Source of the DNA: Larkinella punicea | Lineage (GTDB): Bacteria; Bacteroidota; Bacteroidia; Cytophagales; Spirosomataceae | Assembly (NCBI RefSeq): GCF_003334855.1 | Contig: NZ_QOWE01000007.1 | Span: forward strand, 186,001 to 250,000 | DNA: 64,000 bases | Direction: 5' to 3' | Shown here: positions 25,906 to 34,614 of the stretch, in pieces | How positions within the stretch are numbered: position 1 is the first letter of the stretch | How the letters are laid out: each line of letters opens with the position of its first letter | Notes under the pieces: model-generated | Databases searched by the model: none | Told to the model about the DNA's origin: nothing | Seen by the model: the letters and a program-made list of their open reading frames with translations, nothing else | Program-made: the position numbers and the translations under genes

Positions 25906-27276
25906 CTATACTTTTTTAGGATCGGGGTGAATCCACGGTTTCCGGTACGGACGCGTCAGCAGCCCCGTCGCTTCGCGGTCGCCGACCACCTCCCGTTTCA
26001 CTGGATCGTAGACAATGGGGCGACCGGTTTGCATCGAAATGTTGGCCAGAATACAACTCGCGGTCGAAATGTGTCCTTCTTCGATGTCGGCAACCGGACG
26101 TCCGCTTTTTTCGATAGCGGCCAGAAAATCGATCATGTGCAGACGGGTGGCCGGGGCAGCATTCAGCTCAATGCGTTCTTCGGTTAGATCTTCGGGATAT
26201 TTCTCTTTTTCGTAGATAACGTCCTTGTGGATTTTTTGTCCGCCTTTCTCCTGCGGGATAAAATCGTACTGCATGGTGCTGGCCCACAAGGTTCCTTTTT
26301 CGCCGTATAGCGTAAATGACCACGGATAATCCGGGTTGGTGGCCGTTCCCCAGCTCCGTTGCGACCAGACGCAGTTCAGTTCCGGATATTCAAAAACCGC
26401 CGATTGGGTATCGGGGATATTGGATTTTCCTTCTTTCTGCACATAAATTCCGCCTTGCGAACTGATGCGGGTCGGCCAGCCGAGTTTCAACATCCAGCGA
26501 ACGGTATCGAACATGTGAATGCACATATCGCCCATGATGCCGTTGCCGTATTCTTTGAAGGTCCGCCACCACCGGATGTGGGGCAACCCGTCGTAGGGGC
26601 GCAGGGGAGCCGGTCCCGTCCACATTTCGTAATCCAGAAAATCAGGAACCGCCGTCACCGGTGGATTGCCGTTGGCCCGCATATGCAGATGGCAGGTCAT
26701 TTCAACGTGTGATATTTTACCGAGCAGGCCGGCATCGACAATGTTCTTCTTGGCTTCGATCAGGTGCGGAGTGCTTTTGCGCTGCGTTCCGACCTGTACC
26801 ACTTTTTTGTATTTCCGGGCGGCTGCCACCATTGCCTCGCCTTCCATGACATCCACGCTGATCGGTTTTTGCACGTAGACGTGCGCCCCGGCTTTCACGG
26901 CATCGATCATTTGTAGCGAGTGCCAATGATCCGGTGTTCCGACCAGAACAATATCCAGTTCGTTTTCAGCCAGTAATTTCCGGTAATCACCGTATAATTT
27001 GGGCGTTTTGCCGGATTTCTGCCGCTGGCTGACCAGTTTTCCCGCGGCTGCCAGTTGGTTTTTGTCGACATCGCAAAGCGCAATGACTTCCACGGGAGCG
27101 ACCTGAATCAACCGGAACAAATCACTTTTACCGTACCAGCCGGTTCCGATCAGGGCAACACGCCAGGTTTTTCCCTGATGGAGCACATCCATCCCATAAG
27201 CACCCAGCGTAGAAAGAGCGAGCGACGCCGTGGCGCCCTGCAGAAAACGACGTCGATTGATGTTAAAAAGATCCAT
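25906..27276 (-). CDS. Gfo/Idh/MocA-family oxidoreductase, Tat-exported
   Basis: A 456-residue NAD(P)-dependent sugar oxidoreductase with a twin-arginine signal (NINRRRFLQGATASLAL). Seen: the Rossmann opening RVALIGTGWYGKSDLF, VIALCDVDKN, VGTPDHWHS, the cofactor/substrate motif GAHVYVQKPISVD (usual EKP replaced by QKP), VQVGTQRKS, MTCHLHMRANG, and a C-terminal GHISTASCILANISMQTGRP typical of the secreted subgroup. Known: such exported members in Bacteroidota oxidise sugars or sugar derivatives in the periplasm, or act as glycosidases with bound NAD. The start gives the Tat signal. First gene of an operon with the 571-residue protein, divergent from the heparinase-like gene. Confidence 0.93.
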   Translation of the reverse strand: MDLFNINRRRFLQGATASLALSTLGAYGMDVLHQGKTWRVALIGTGWYGKSDLFRLIQVAPVEVIALCDVDKNQLAAAGKLVSQRQKSGKTPKLYGDYRKLLAENELDIVLVGTPDHWHSLQMIDAVKAGAHVYVQKPISVDVMEGEAMVAAARKYKKVVQVGTQRKSTPHLIEAKKNIVDAGLLGKISHVEMTCHLHMRANGNPPVTAVPDFLDYEMWTGPAPLRPYDGLPHIRWWRTFKEYGNGIMGDMCIHMFDTVRWMLKLGWPTRISSQGGIYVQKEGKSNIPDTQSAVFEYPELNCVWSQRSWGTATNPDYPWSFTLYGEKGTLWASTMQYDFIPQEKGGQKIHKDVIYEKEKYPEDLTEERIELNAAPATRLHMIDFLAAIEKSGRPVADIEEGHISTASCILANISMQTGRPIVYDPVKREVVGDREATGLLTRPYRKPWIHPDPKKV

Positions 27277-27341
27277 TTACTTGAAGGTTTCGGACGGTTA
27301 TCGCCGGGGTTGTTAGATTCGGTGAATATGTACTTTTTACA

Positions 27342-27358
27342 CAAAGTTTAAAACTTTG
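27342..27358. promoter_or_regulatory. Palindromic candidate operator in divergent promoter region
   Basis: caaagttt-a-aaactttg, two perfect 8-base arms around one base, in the 200-bp gap between the divergent Gfo/Idh and heparinase-like genes. Size and position fit a dimeric repressor or activator site. No regulator gene is adjacent. Confidence 0.45.
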
Positions 27359-27477
27359 GAAAGCTACTAAATTATATTAGAAAAAGTAATTTTTGATTGG
27401 ATGGCATCCGGATGGGTAAACTCGCCCTTACCTGACGCTTATTGGATTGCAAACGAAATCTAATTCGAATCCAGCCC

Positions 27478-29352
27478 ATGAAAACCGCTTTCCTTGCTGT
27501 CTTGCTGCTGATCTCCACCTCAGCAATGGCTCAAACCGACCACATTGGGACGCAGGCTTCCCTGCCCAATCACCCGCGGATTCTGCTGCTGAAGGGCGAA
27601 GAAGAGCCGATCAAACGCACCATTGAGTCCGACAAAACCTGGGAGAAAATGCACACCGTCATCCTGGCCGAATGTGACGCGCTACTAAACGAAGCCCCCA
27701 TCGAACGGATTCAGATTGGCCGTCGGTTGCTCGGTAAATCGCGGGAAGGATTGCGCCGGATTTTTTATCTTTCCTACGCCTGGCGGATGACCCAGCAGGA
27801 AAATTACCTGCGACGGGCCGAAAAAGAATTGCTCGCCATTTCGGCTTTCAGCGACTGGAATCCGTCGCACTTTCTGGATGTCGGTGAAATGACGATGGCG
27901 GTGGCCATTGGCTACGATTGGCTGTACTATGGTCTGTCCGAACAATCCCGCGCCCGCATCAAAGACGCGATCTTAAAAAAGGGCATTGAGCCGTCCTTGA
28001 ATCCCAAATACAATAGCTGGCTCAAATCGAGCAACAACTGGAACCAGGTTTGCAACGCCGGCATGGTGTATGGCGCGCTTGCTATTTTTGAAGAACAGCC
28101 GGAACTGGCCAAGAGCATCGTCAACCGGGCTGTCGATGCGGTGGTGTTGCCCATGGCCGACTACATTCCGGATGGGGCCTATCCCGAAGGCTACAGCTAC
28201 TGGGGCTACGGAACGAGCTTTAACGTTATGCTGATCAGCGCATTGGAAAAAGCGTTCGGCAAAGATTTCGGGTTGGTCGCTCAACCCGGTTTTCTAAAAA
28301 CGGCAGCTTATCTGCAAAACATGACGGGGCCGTCCGGGAATGCTTATAATTATTCCGATTCAGGGCTGGGCGGGGGACTGGAACCGGCGATGTTCTGGTT
28401 TGCCAACCGCCTGAAAGACCCTTCGCTGCTGTGGGTTGAACGAACGAATCTGATGAACGGCGACCCGAAAAAGCTGGTCAGGGATCGTTTGCTGCCTGCC
28501 ACCATGCTCTGGAGTGGCGGTATCAAGATTTCTTCTATGGCCGAGCCCAAAGAACTGATGTGGAGCGGAAACGGGAAAAATCCGGTGGCCATGATGCGGA
28601 CGTCGTGGAGCGACCCCGCAGCGATCTATGTCGGTGTCAAAGGCGGCAGCCCTTCCAACAGCCACGCGCACATGGATGTCGGCTCGTTCATCATGGAAGC
28701 AGACGGGGTGCGCTGGGCCATGGATTTCGGGATGCAGGATTACGAATCGCTGGAGTCGAAAGGCGTGGATTTGTGGAACCGGGCCCAGGACTCGCAACGC
28801 TGGCAGGTGTTCCGCTATAATAACTTCGTGCACAATACGCTGACGGTCAACAACGAAATGCAACGCGTTTTTGAGAAAGCGCCCATCACATCGCTCTCCA
28901 AAACGCCCCTGTTCATGAATGCGGTAATGGATCTGAAAGACCTCTACAAAGGCGGTTTGTCCAAAGCCACACGCGGAGTTGCGCTGGTCAACAAAGCCTA
29001 CGTCGTGGTTCGGGATGAACTCGAAACCCCGGCTGCCGAAACGACCGTTCGCTGGACGATGCTGACGCCGGCCGACGTTAAACTGCTCGGAAAGAACAAG
29101 GCCGAACTGACCAAAGACGGAAAAAAACTGATTCTGGAAGTGCGCGAACCGGCAAAAGTGGTGTTGAAAACCTGGTCGACTGAGCCAACCCACGACTACG
29201 ACGCAGCCAACCCCGGTACCATTCGGGTCGGTTTCGAAGTGCAGGTTCCCGCCAGTTCAAAAACCGCCCTGACGGTTTTGCTCATCCCCGAAAAAGCCGT
29301 CAAAACCGCCGGTTCAAAGGTTCAGGCTCTGGAGAAGTGGCCGAAAGAATAG
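27478..29352 (+). CDS. Heparinase II/III-family protein, exported
   Basis: A 624-residue exported protein. Seen: signal peptide ending SAMAQ (19); NHPRILLLKGEEEPIKRTIE; an alpha/alpha-toroid part with YDWLYYGLSEQSRARIKDAI, SSNNWNQVCNAGMVYGALAI and PDGAYPEGYSYWGYGTSFN; then the heparinase II/III beta domain with YVGVKGGSPSNSHAHMDVGSF (metal/catalytic His region) and FVHNTLTVNNEMQ. Known: members cleave acidic polysaccharides such as heparin, heparan or alginate by beta-elimination (PL12/15/17/21-like). The specific substrate is not readable. The gene stops inside the left arm of an inverted repeat. Divergent from a Gfo/Idh gene, with which it likely shares a pathway of sugar-acid release and oxidation. 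Confidence 0.9.
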   Translation: MKTAFLAVLLLISTSAMAQTDHIGTQASLPNHPRILLLKGEEEPIKRTIESDKTWEKMHTVILAECDALLNEAPIERIQIGRRLLGKSREGLRRIFYLSYAWRMTQQENYLRRAEKELLAISAFSDWNPSHFLDVGEMTMAVAIGYDWLYYGLSEQSRARIKDAILKKGIEPSLNPKYNSWLKSSNNWNQVCNAGMVYGALAIFEEQPELAKSIVNRAVDAVVLPMADYIPDGAYPEGYSYWGYGTSFNVMLISALEKAFGKDFGLVAQPGFLKTAAYLQNMTGPSGNAYNYSDSGLGGGLEPAMFWFANRLKDPSLLWVERTNLMNGDPKKLVRDRLLPATMLWSGGIKISSMAEPKELMWSGNGKNPVAMMRTSWSDPAAIYVGVKGGSPSNSHAHMDVGSFIMEADGVRWAMDFGMQDYESLESKGVDLWNRAQDSQRWQVFRYNNFVHNTLTVNNEMQRVFEKAPITSLSKTPLFMNAVMDLKDLYKGGLSKATRGVALVNKAYVVVRDELETPAAETTVRWTMLTPADVKLLGKNKAELTKDGKKLILEVREPAKVVLKTWSTEPTHDYDAANPGTIRVGFEVQVPASSKTALTVLLIPEKAVKTAGSKVQALEKWPKE

Positions 29353-29424
29353 TTTACAGTATTCGGTTTACGGTGGCTGACGCATGAAGCACGCGTCAGC
29401 CACCGTAAACCGAATACTGTAAAC
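29352..29424. repeat. 32-bp perfect hairpin containing GGCTGACGC
   Basis: Arms 29352-29383 and 29393-29424 are perfect reverse complements with a 9-base loop. The left arm ends with GGCTGACGC (29375-29383) preceded by ggtttacggt words. It overlaps the last base of the heparinase-like stop codon and lies between convergent genes. Confidence 0.9.
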
Positions 29425-29430
29425 CGTAAA

Positions 29431-30348
29431 CTAAATTGACGTATACGAATACGATTCGGCTTCTTCGTTTGGATCCTCATCGTCTAACCACAATACTTCC
29501 GACTCCCGAACGACATCGATGTCTTCCATCCTGCGTTTCAGGGGTTCGAACTTTCCGCGTGGCAACCACTTGACCAGAACACCCGTGAGAACCATTGAAA
29601 ACGCTGCGGCTGACAACGCAATGGCGTTATTTTTTCCGTACTGTTTCGTGGCAATACCGGCTAATCCCGCCACAAAGGGCAGCAGATACCAGGGATCATT
29701 GAGCTTCCGGGCGACAGTATACGCCACACCGGTGGTGGCTCCCAGCACACCGATAAACACGGGCGTATCGCGACGGGGGTTTGGTTTCCAGACTTTTAGG
29801 TTCAATAACAGATTCGGTGTGCCAACGACCGAGGCCGTGGTGAGCCAGCCCGCATACAGGCTAAACGGAATTCGCAGGTACTTTTCCGGGCTTTTGACTT
29901 GGGTTTTGCCAATTTCGAGTTGGTGGTGGAGGGCTAAGGCCACCGGCAAACTGGCTTTGGTAACCAGATCGGAGCCAATCATGCTTTCCATACGCGGATC
30001 GGAAAATAATCGCCCGAAAACCGCATTCAGAACATAACTGATGGCCAGCCAGGGAGCCGCATTCCGGTACCGGCGGTTGTGTAGCTGGGAAGGCAAGGCC
30101 TGATGGACAGCATAGGCGGTTGTTCCGGCGTAGATGGCCGACCAGACGACGCCGAACGTCCATCCATCGGGAATAATCGGGTTGGCATCAAAAACCTGCC
30201 GGTATTCGGGCAAAACCGCACCGGGTTCCTCGTCGTCTTTTCTTTTGGTTGCCGATGTTGCCGGTCGGTTGGCGGTTGCCGTGTAGATAATGCTGCCAAC
30301 CACCAGAACGGCGGTTCCCAGACGCCCTAATAATGATTTTTTTTTCAT
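29431..30348 (-). CDS. TspO/MBR-like membrane protein
   Basis: A 305-residue multi-pass membrane protein. Seen: an N-terminal helix; NPIIPDGWTFGVVWSAIYAG (about residues 56-75), which resembles the conserved PPGWVFGxVWxxLY of the TspO/tryptophan-rich sensory protein family; further hydrophobic helices to about residue 260; and a charged acidic tail ending DDEDPNEEAESYSYTSI. The protein is about twice the size of classical TspO (about 160), so it belongs to the longer relatives. Function is unknown. The next gene on the strand is a DUF937-OmpA protein, 110 bp upstream. Confidence 0.7.
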   Translation of the reverse strand: MKKKSLLGRLGTAVLVVGSIIYTATANRPATSATKRKDDEEPGAVLPEYRQVFDANPIIPDGWTFGVVWSAIYAGTTAYAVHQALPSQLHNRRYRNAAPWLAISYVLNAVFGRLFSDPRMESMIGSDLVTKASLPVALALHHQLEIGKTQVKSPEKYLRIPFSLYAGWLTTASVVGTPNLLLNLKVWKPNPRRDTPVFIGVLGATTGVAYTVARKLNDPWYLLPFVAGLAGIATKQYGKNNAIALSAAAFSMVLTGVLVKWLPRGKFEPLKRRMEDIDVVRESEVLWLDDEDPNEEAESYSYTSI

Positions 30349-30458
30349 ACAGTCTGACTGTTAAACCGTAGCACAGCCGATCGCTGACGCTATTCAGTCA
30401 GAAACCAGCCTCTGGTTTGCTAACAATCAGAAACGGGAGATGTTGGAAAATTTTCCGC

Positions 30459-31736
30459 TTATTTAATAACCACCTTCACATCAATCTGCTTCAGGCGCGG
30501 TTTGCCGATGGCGGTGGAATCACCCGGTTTGACGCCGGTTCCGAGGCCAATGGCATCGATTCGGATGTAGTTGATGCCCGATTTGATCAGTTGGTTCTTG
30601 ATGTTCAACACCCGCGTAACAGACAGGGCTTTGTTGCCCATCGGCGGAATGGCGTCGTTGGCATAGCCCACCAGCCGGATTTGCACAACCGGATTGTTTT
30701 TCAACAAGGTCGACAATTCGCCGACGGTGGCGATTCCGGCCGGTTTTAGCTGATCGGTCCCCGGTTCGAAATCCAGGGCCGGCACTCTAAAACTCCGCCC
30801 CGCCGGTGCCTGCGGATTGGTCAGGTAATTCGCCATGGCGGTCATAATGGGACTGGTGGCGGTTCCGGAACCGGGCAGGGTTGTCGAATCGGTTCGGACG
30901 GCCAGAGCCGGGCGGATTTTGGCGGAGTCGACCGGTGCAACGGCGGCCGAATCCACGAATTCGGTGGAGGTTGCTTCTTCTTCGTTGGCCGATGAATACG
31001 ACTGCGTGTTGTTCCAGATGTAGTACGCGGCACCGGCCAGCGCCAGCAGTGCCAACGCCCCAACACCCCATTTCACGAGCGAGCCGTTGCCTTCTTCCTC
31101 GGGTTCGGGCACAAACCGCTGACGCTCCTGAACGGGAGAACGTTCGGTCAGACCGGTTCGTTTGGCGGGCGTAACACCCACTGCCAGCAGTTGCTGGATA
31201 TTCAATCCTTCGGCAATCCGGTCGAGCAGCCGTTCGGGTGTCAATTCAATCAGGTGATCGCGCTGATCGGCGAGCAGGGCCGCCAGGCTATCCGCGTCCA
31301 GCTTTTTTTCCACCACCAGTTTATTCAGCGTTCCCAACACCAGGGGTGTCACCAGCCCCAGCAGGGTGATAGCCGCCGAATTCTTGATGTTGGCGTAGCC
31401 GGAAATGGCCAACCCAATGGCACTTTTCATCGCGGGCAGCAGGTGGCTGATGCTGTTGCTGCCCTGGTCGGCCAACCGGTTAATTTGTTCGGGATCGCGG
31501 AGGAGTTCGGGAAAGGTAGCGACGAGATTGGCGTCGAACTTTCCTTTTTGAATGGCATTATATAATTGATTAACCCCGATTTCGGTCGTTGTCCGTTTCA
31601 TCAGGCCCGCTACTACGGTATGAAGCAGCCCTTCCAGGGCGACCCGGGTTTTTTCCGGATTTTCATCAACGTAATAGGCCGCCCGGGAAACAACCGAATC
31701 AGACAGGTTTTCTTTCAGTTCGACTAATAAATTCAT
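30459..31736 (-). CDS. DUF937 protein with transmembrane helix and OmpA-like domain
   Basis: A 425-residue protein in three parts. Residues 1 to about 190 are DUF937-like, helical with repeats (AIQKGKFDANLVATFPELLR, ITLLGLVTPLVLGTLNKLVV). A single transmembrane helix follows (WGVGALALLALAGAAYYIW, about 225-243). The periplasmic C-terminus (about 320-425) is an OmpA-like peptidoglycan-binding domain (PALDFEPGTDQLKPAG, IRLVGYANDAIPPMGNKALS). It would anchor a cytoplasmic helical domain to the envelope. The combination is seen elsewhere in Cytophagales. Function unknown. Confidence 0.85.
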   Translation of the reverse strand: MNLLVELKENLSDSVVSRAAYYVDENPEKTRVALEGLLHTVVAGLMKRTTTEIGVNQLYNAIQKGKFDANLVATFPELLRDPEQINRLADQGSNSISHLLPAMKSAIGLAISGYANIKNSAAITLLGLVTPLVLGTLNKLVVEKKLDADSLAALLADQRDHLIELTPERLLDRIAEGLNIQQLLAVGVTPAKRTGLTERSPVQERQRFVPEPEEEGNGSLVKWGVGALALLALAGAAYYIWNNTQSYSSANEEEATSTEFVDSAAVAPVDSAKIRPALAVRTDSTTLPGSGTATSPIMTAMANYLTNPQAPAGRSFRVPALDFEPGTDQLKPAGIATVGELSTLLKNNPVVQIRLVGYANDAIPPMGNKALSVTRVLNIKNQLIKSGINYIRIDAIGLGTGVKPGDSTAIGKPRLKQIDVKVVIK

Positions 31737-31824
31737 AAAGACGATATTGCATGGGAACTAACACATCAACACAAAGACCACATCCGCATACACGAGGCTG
31801 ACGAATACAATATGAAGGATAAAG

Positions 31825-31890
31825 TTAGACAAAAAAAAGGAGTCAGAAGCGGGAAGTGAAAATCCGGTTCGCATTTTAGACAAAAAAAAG
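31825..31890. repeat. Short direct repeat upstream of the DUF937-OmpA gene
   Basis: ttagacaaaaaaaag occurs at 31825-31839 and 31876-31890 (period 51), with partly similar flanks (gagtcaga / gagtgaga type). Lies in the 269-bp gap between two minus-strand genes; nothing else is evident there. Confidence 0.5.
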
Positions 31891-32005
31891 AAGTGAGAGG
31901 ATCGAAGTAAGAGAAAAGAGGTAATAAATAGGAGAAAAGAAATTTGAAGTCAGAAACCGTCAAACCCTTTATCCCTCTTTTCTTTTACAGTATCCTCCCA
32001 CCCGT

Positions 32006-33058
32006 TCAGGCCCCCTGAAACTGCCGGAGAAACCGGACATCGTTTTCGGTATACAGCCGCAGGTCGTTCACCCCGTAGCGAAGTTGCGTAATGCGCTCAA
32101 CGCCCATCCCGAACGCATACCCGGTATATTCTTCCGGATCGATGCCACAATTCAGAAGTACGTTCGGATCGACCATGCCCGAACCGGCAATTTCGACCCA
32201 GCCACTGTGTTTGCAAATGTTGCAGCCTTTTCCGTGGCAGATCTGGCACGAAATGTCGATTTCTGCGCTGGGTTCGGTGAATGGAAAATACGAAGGCCGG
32301 AACCGAATCTTTACGTCTTTGGCAAACATCTCCTTCACAAAATGGTAGAGCGTATCTTTCAGATCCTTGAATCCGACGTTCTTATCGACGTATAAACCTT
32401 CGACCTGGTGAAACATGCAGTGCGCCCGCGCCGAAATGGCCTCGTTTCGATATACGCGCCCCGGCATGATGGCGCGGATGGGCTGGAAAGTCGTATTGTA
32501 TTTCTGGTGTTCCATCAACCGGATCTGTACGTTCGACGTATGCGTCCGCAACAGCAAGTCGGCGGGGGCGCCACTGCTCTTTTTTTCCACGAAAAACGTG
32601 TCCTGCATGTCGCGGGCCGGGTGATTATCCGGAAAATTCAGCGCGCCGAAATTATACCAGTCGGTTTCGATCTCGGGGCCATCTGCCACGCTGAAACCGA
32701 TCCGGCCAAAAATGCGGATGATTTGCTGACGTACAATCATGAGCGGGTGCTGCGCACCATACTGATTCGGAACCACCGGAAGGCTCAGGTCGGCGGGGCC
32801 GGTTACGTCGTCGGTCTGGCTATTTTCCAGCGATGTGCTGAACTCTTTAAACCGCTGCTGGGCAAAATCTTTCAGCGAATTTAATTCCTGACCAACGGCC
32901 CGCCGGTCTTCCTGCGGCACCTGCTTCAGTTTCTCAAACAGATCCGTTACGACACCTTTCCGCCCGATATACCGAAGACGAAATTGTTCCAACTGATCCT
33001 TGGATTGAATTTGAACGAGTTCAATCTCCTGATAAATTTCTTTGACTTTATCCAGCAT
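32006..33058 (-). CDS. pheS: Phenylalanyl-tRNA synthetase alpha subunit
   Basis: Class II aminoacyl-tRNA synthetase subunit of 350 residues, normal size. Seen: N-terminal coiled coil (about 1-90, QSKDQLEQFRLRYIGRKGVV); motif 2-type region HTSNVQIRLMEHQ and GRVYRNEAISARAHCMFHQV; RPSYFPFTEPSAEIDI; and motif 3 YTGYAFGMGVERITQLRYGV. It pairs with PheT, which is not in the window. A cysteine cluster (CQICHGKGCNICKHSGW) sits between motifs 2 and 3, as in other bacterial PheS. A -7 element (TATCTTTG) lies about 30 bp upstream of the ATG. Confidence 0.97.
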   Translation of the reverse strand: MLDKVKEIYQEIELVQIQSKDQLEQFRLRYIGRKGVVTDLFEKLKQVPQEDRRAVGQELNSLKDFAQQRFKEFSTSLENSQTDDVTGPADLSLPVVPNQYGAQHPLMIVRQQIIRIFGRIGFSVADGPEIETDWYNFGALNFPDNHPARDMQDTFFVEKKSSGAPADLLLRTHTSNVQIRLMEHQKYNTTFQPIRAIMPGRVYRNEAISARAHCMFHQVEGLYVDKNVGFKDLKDTLYHFVKEMFAKDVKIRFRPSYFPFTEPSAEIDISCQICHGKGCNICKHSGWVEIAGSGMVDPNVLLNCGIDPEEYTGYAFGMGVERITQLRYGVNDLRLYTENDVRFLRQFQGA

Positions 33059-33085
33059 GCGCTTTGTATTCTATCCGGGTTGTGG

Positions 33086-33093
33086 CAAAGATA
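33086..33093 (-). promoter_or_regulatory. Candidate -7 element of pheS
   Basis: CAAAGATA on the plus strand reads TATCTTTG on the minus strand, matching TAnnTTTG, 28 bp before the pheS ATG. No clear TTG at -33. Confidence 0.4.
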
Positions 33094-33274
33094 ACCATTT
33101 TCCGGGCACCGTTAAAAATAGATCTTGACCGTTCATCACATGTCGCGGTACGGTTGTTGGGCGGTGTATTGACAACAGGCGAATGAGGTACATCATTAAA
33201 AATACCGCACAATCAGAGATAACCTGTTCAAAATCAATACAAATCCTTTGTTACACAATCTTACTCGATCAATT

Positions 33275-33706
33275 ATGGAATCCATCCTGAAGGAAAATCT
33301 TTTCGACCAAGTGTCCACAAAATTCCCCAAAAGTGTGGAAAAAAAGTCCACCCCCTCAGTCGCCCAAAAACTTCTCATTCCTTTTTACGATCGTAAACGG
33401 ACCATCTCACTCGAAGAAATTGTCCGTCTGGAGGGTTCCGGTAATTACACGAATTTCTTCCTAAAAGATGGTACCCGCATGTTGGTATCGCGGACCTTAA
33501 AAGAATACGAAGACCTTCTGGATGGCGAAGCGTTTGTACGGGTTCATAAATCCTGTATCGTAAACCTCTGTTATGTTCGCCGTTTCTACGTCAAAAAAGA
33601 AGGCGAACTGGAATTGAATGACGGACAACAGGTAAAAATTTCCCGGCGCCGGGCTCAGAACTTCATGGATCGAATCCGCAATTTTTCACCGGGTATTGTA
33701 CGGTAA
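33275..33706 (+). CDS. LytTR-type DNA-binding regulator without receiver (first copy)
   Basis: A 143-residue protein. The C-terminal two thirds form a LytTR DNA-binding domain: ISLEEIVRLEGSGNYTNFFL, MLVSRTLKEYEDLL, FVRVHKSCIVNLCYV and ELNDGQQVKISRRRAQNF. The N-terminal 40 residues are Lys-rich and have no receiver or membrane helix. ATG 33275 is chosen; codons before it lie in the leader. A similar gene follows at 33962. Known: Bacteroidota have many short LytTR proteins without phosphoacceptor domains; signals are mostly unknown. Confidence 0.92.
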   Translation: MESILKENLFDQVSTKFPKSVEKKSTPSVAQKLLIPFYDRKRTISLEEIVRLEGSGNYTNFFLKDGTRMLVSRTLKEYEDLLDGEAFVRVHKSCIVNLCYVRRFYVKKEGELELNDGQQVKISRRRAQNFMDRIRNFSPGIVR

Positions 33707-33757
33707 TTCAGACCGCTAAATTCCCGCAGGTTATGTGTAGTATACGCAAACCGTCAC

Positions 33758-33773
33758 TACGTAGAAATACGTA
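33758..33773. repeat. Short palindrome pair
   Basis: tacgta-gaaa-tacgta: the 6-base palindrome occurs twice, 4 bases apart, 50 bp after the first LytTR stop. LytTR sites are often direct repeats, so this is a possible site, but weak. Confidence 0.3.
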
Positions 33774-33820
33774 ATCGGTCAAGGGGATATACGGAATGTA
33801 ACCGCCCATTTTACAAGATA

Positions 33821-33881
33821 AAGGCTTGACAATTAACCACTTACCTATGAAGGCAAGTCGCTAAATGTCAAGCCTTCCTTT
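33821..33881 (+). terminator. Long-loop hairpin between the LytTR genes
   Basis: Perfect arms aaggcttgaca (33821-33831) and tgtcaagcctt (33866-33876), with a 34-base loop, followed by cctttttag. Could be a terminator for the first LytTR gene or a structured RNA; the loop is long for a plain terminator. Confidence 0.5.
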
Positions 33882-33902
33882 TTAGTGAACGGCAATTTGA
33901 GC

Positions 33903-33910
33903 TAGTTTTG
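33903..33910 (+). promoter_or_regulatory. Candidate -7 element of second LytTR gene
   Basis: TAGTTTTG matches TAnnTTTG, about 50 bp before the ATG at 33962. No exact -33 TTG at standard spacing. Confidence 0.35.
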
Positions 33911-33961
33911 TCATGTCAGTAACAACAAAAAACATAAACAAAACTCTAATCGTCAATCGCT

Positions 33962-34375
33962 ATGGAATCGCTCGCATATCCCTCCTCCACGACACTGCAA
34001 CCGTTGTTTCCCCGGATGTATCAGCGTAACGCTACCCGCATTGCGCTGCCTTACCTGAATCGCAATATCATGATCTCGGTGGATGACATTGTTAGTCTGC
34101 ACGGAGAAGGTAATTATACGTTCATCACGACGCGCGACAAAAAGCGGTATCTGGTTTCCAAAACCCTGAAAGCGTTCGAACATATGCTCGATCAGTCGAT
34201 GTTTCTGCGGATTCACAAATCGACCATCATCAACCTGGCCTACGTTCAGTTCAGCGTTTTCGCCACCGAGCGCATCGTTCGGTTGACCGATGGCCAGGAA
34301 GTAGCCATCTCCCGGCGCCGGATGAAGGAAATCAGCCAGCGGTTGAACGGTTTCATGCAATCGTTATTCAACTGA
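33962..34375 (+). CDS. LytTR-type DNA-binding regulator without receiver (second copy)
   Basis: A 137-residue relative of the gene at 33275. LytTR domain: MISVDDIVSLHGEGNYTFIT, YLVSKTLKAFEHML, FLRIHKSTIINLAYVQF and RLTDGQEVAISRRRMKEISQ. The N-terminal 35 residues differ from the first copy. It probably arose by duplication; its own -7 element and the hairpin between the two genes suggest separate transcription. A clear terminator follows. Confidence 0.92.
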   Translation: MESLAYPSSTTLQPLFPRMYQRNATRIALPYLNRNIMISVDDIVSLHGEGNYTFITTRDKKRYLVSKTLKAFEHMLDQSMFLRIHKSTIINLAYVQFSVFATERIVRLTDGQEVAISRRRMKEISQRLNGFMQSLFN

Positions 34376-34432
34376 TTGCTTTCCATACAGACAATAATAT
34401 TACGGTTTATTTTGGGTTAGTTGAGCAGAACA

Positions 34433-34476
34433 GCCGTTGTCGGCTCCTTCGGGACGGGACAACGGCATGTTTTTTT
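34433..34476 (+). terminator. Terminator after second LytTR gene
   Basis: Stem gccgttgtc (34433-34441) / gacaacggc (34458-34466) followed by atg and seven T. Confidence 0.85.
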
Positions 34477-34614
34477 GCCCCCTTCCGGTTTTTTGCCCCC
34501 GAAATGATCCTCGACATCAGCATTGAGCCCGCCCCCACCAACCAGTCAATAAAAAAGCGCAGCGGTTCTTCTAAAAAGACCACTACGCCGTAAAATAATC
34601 TGATAGAACTGAAT

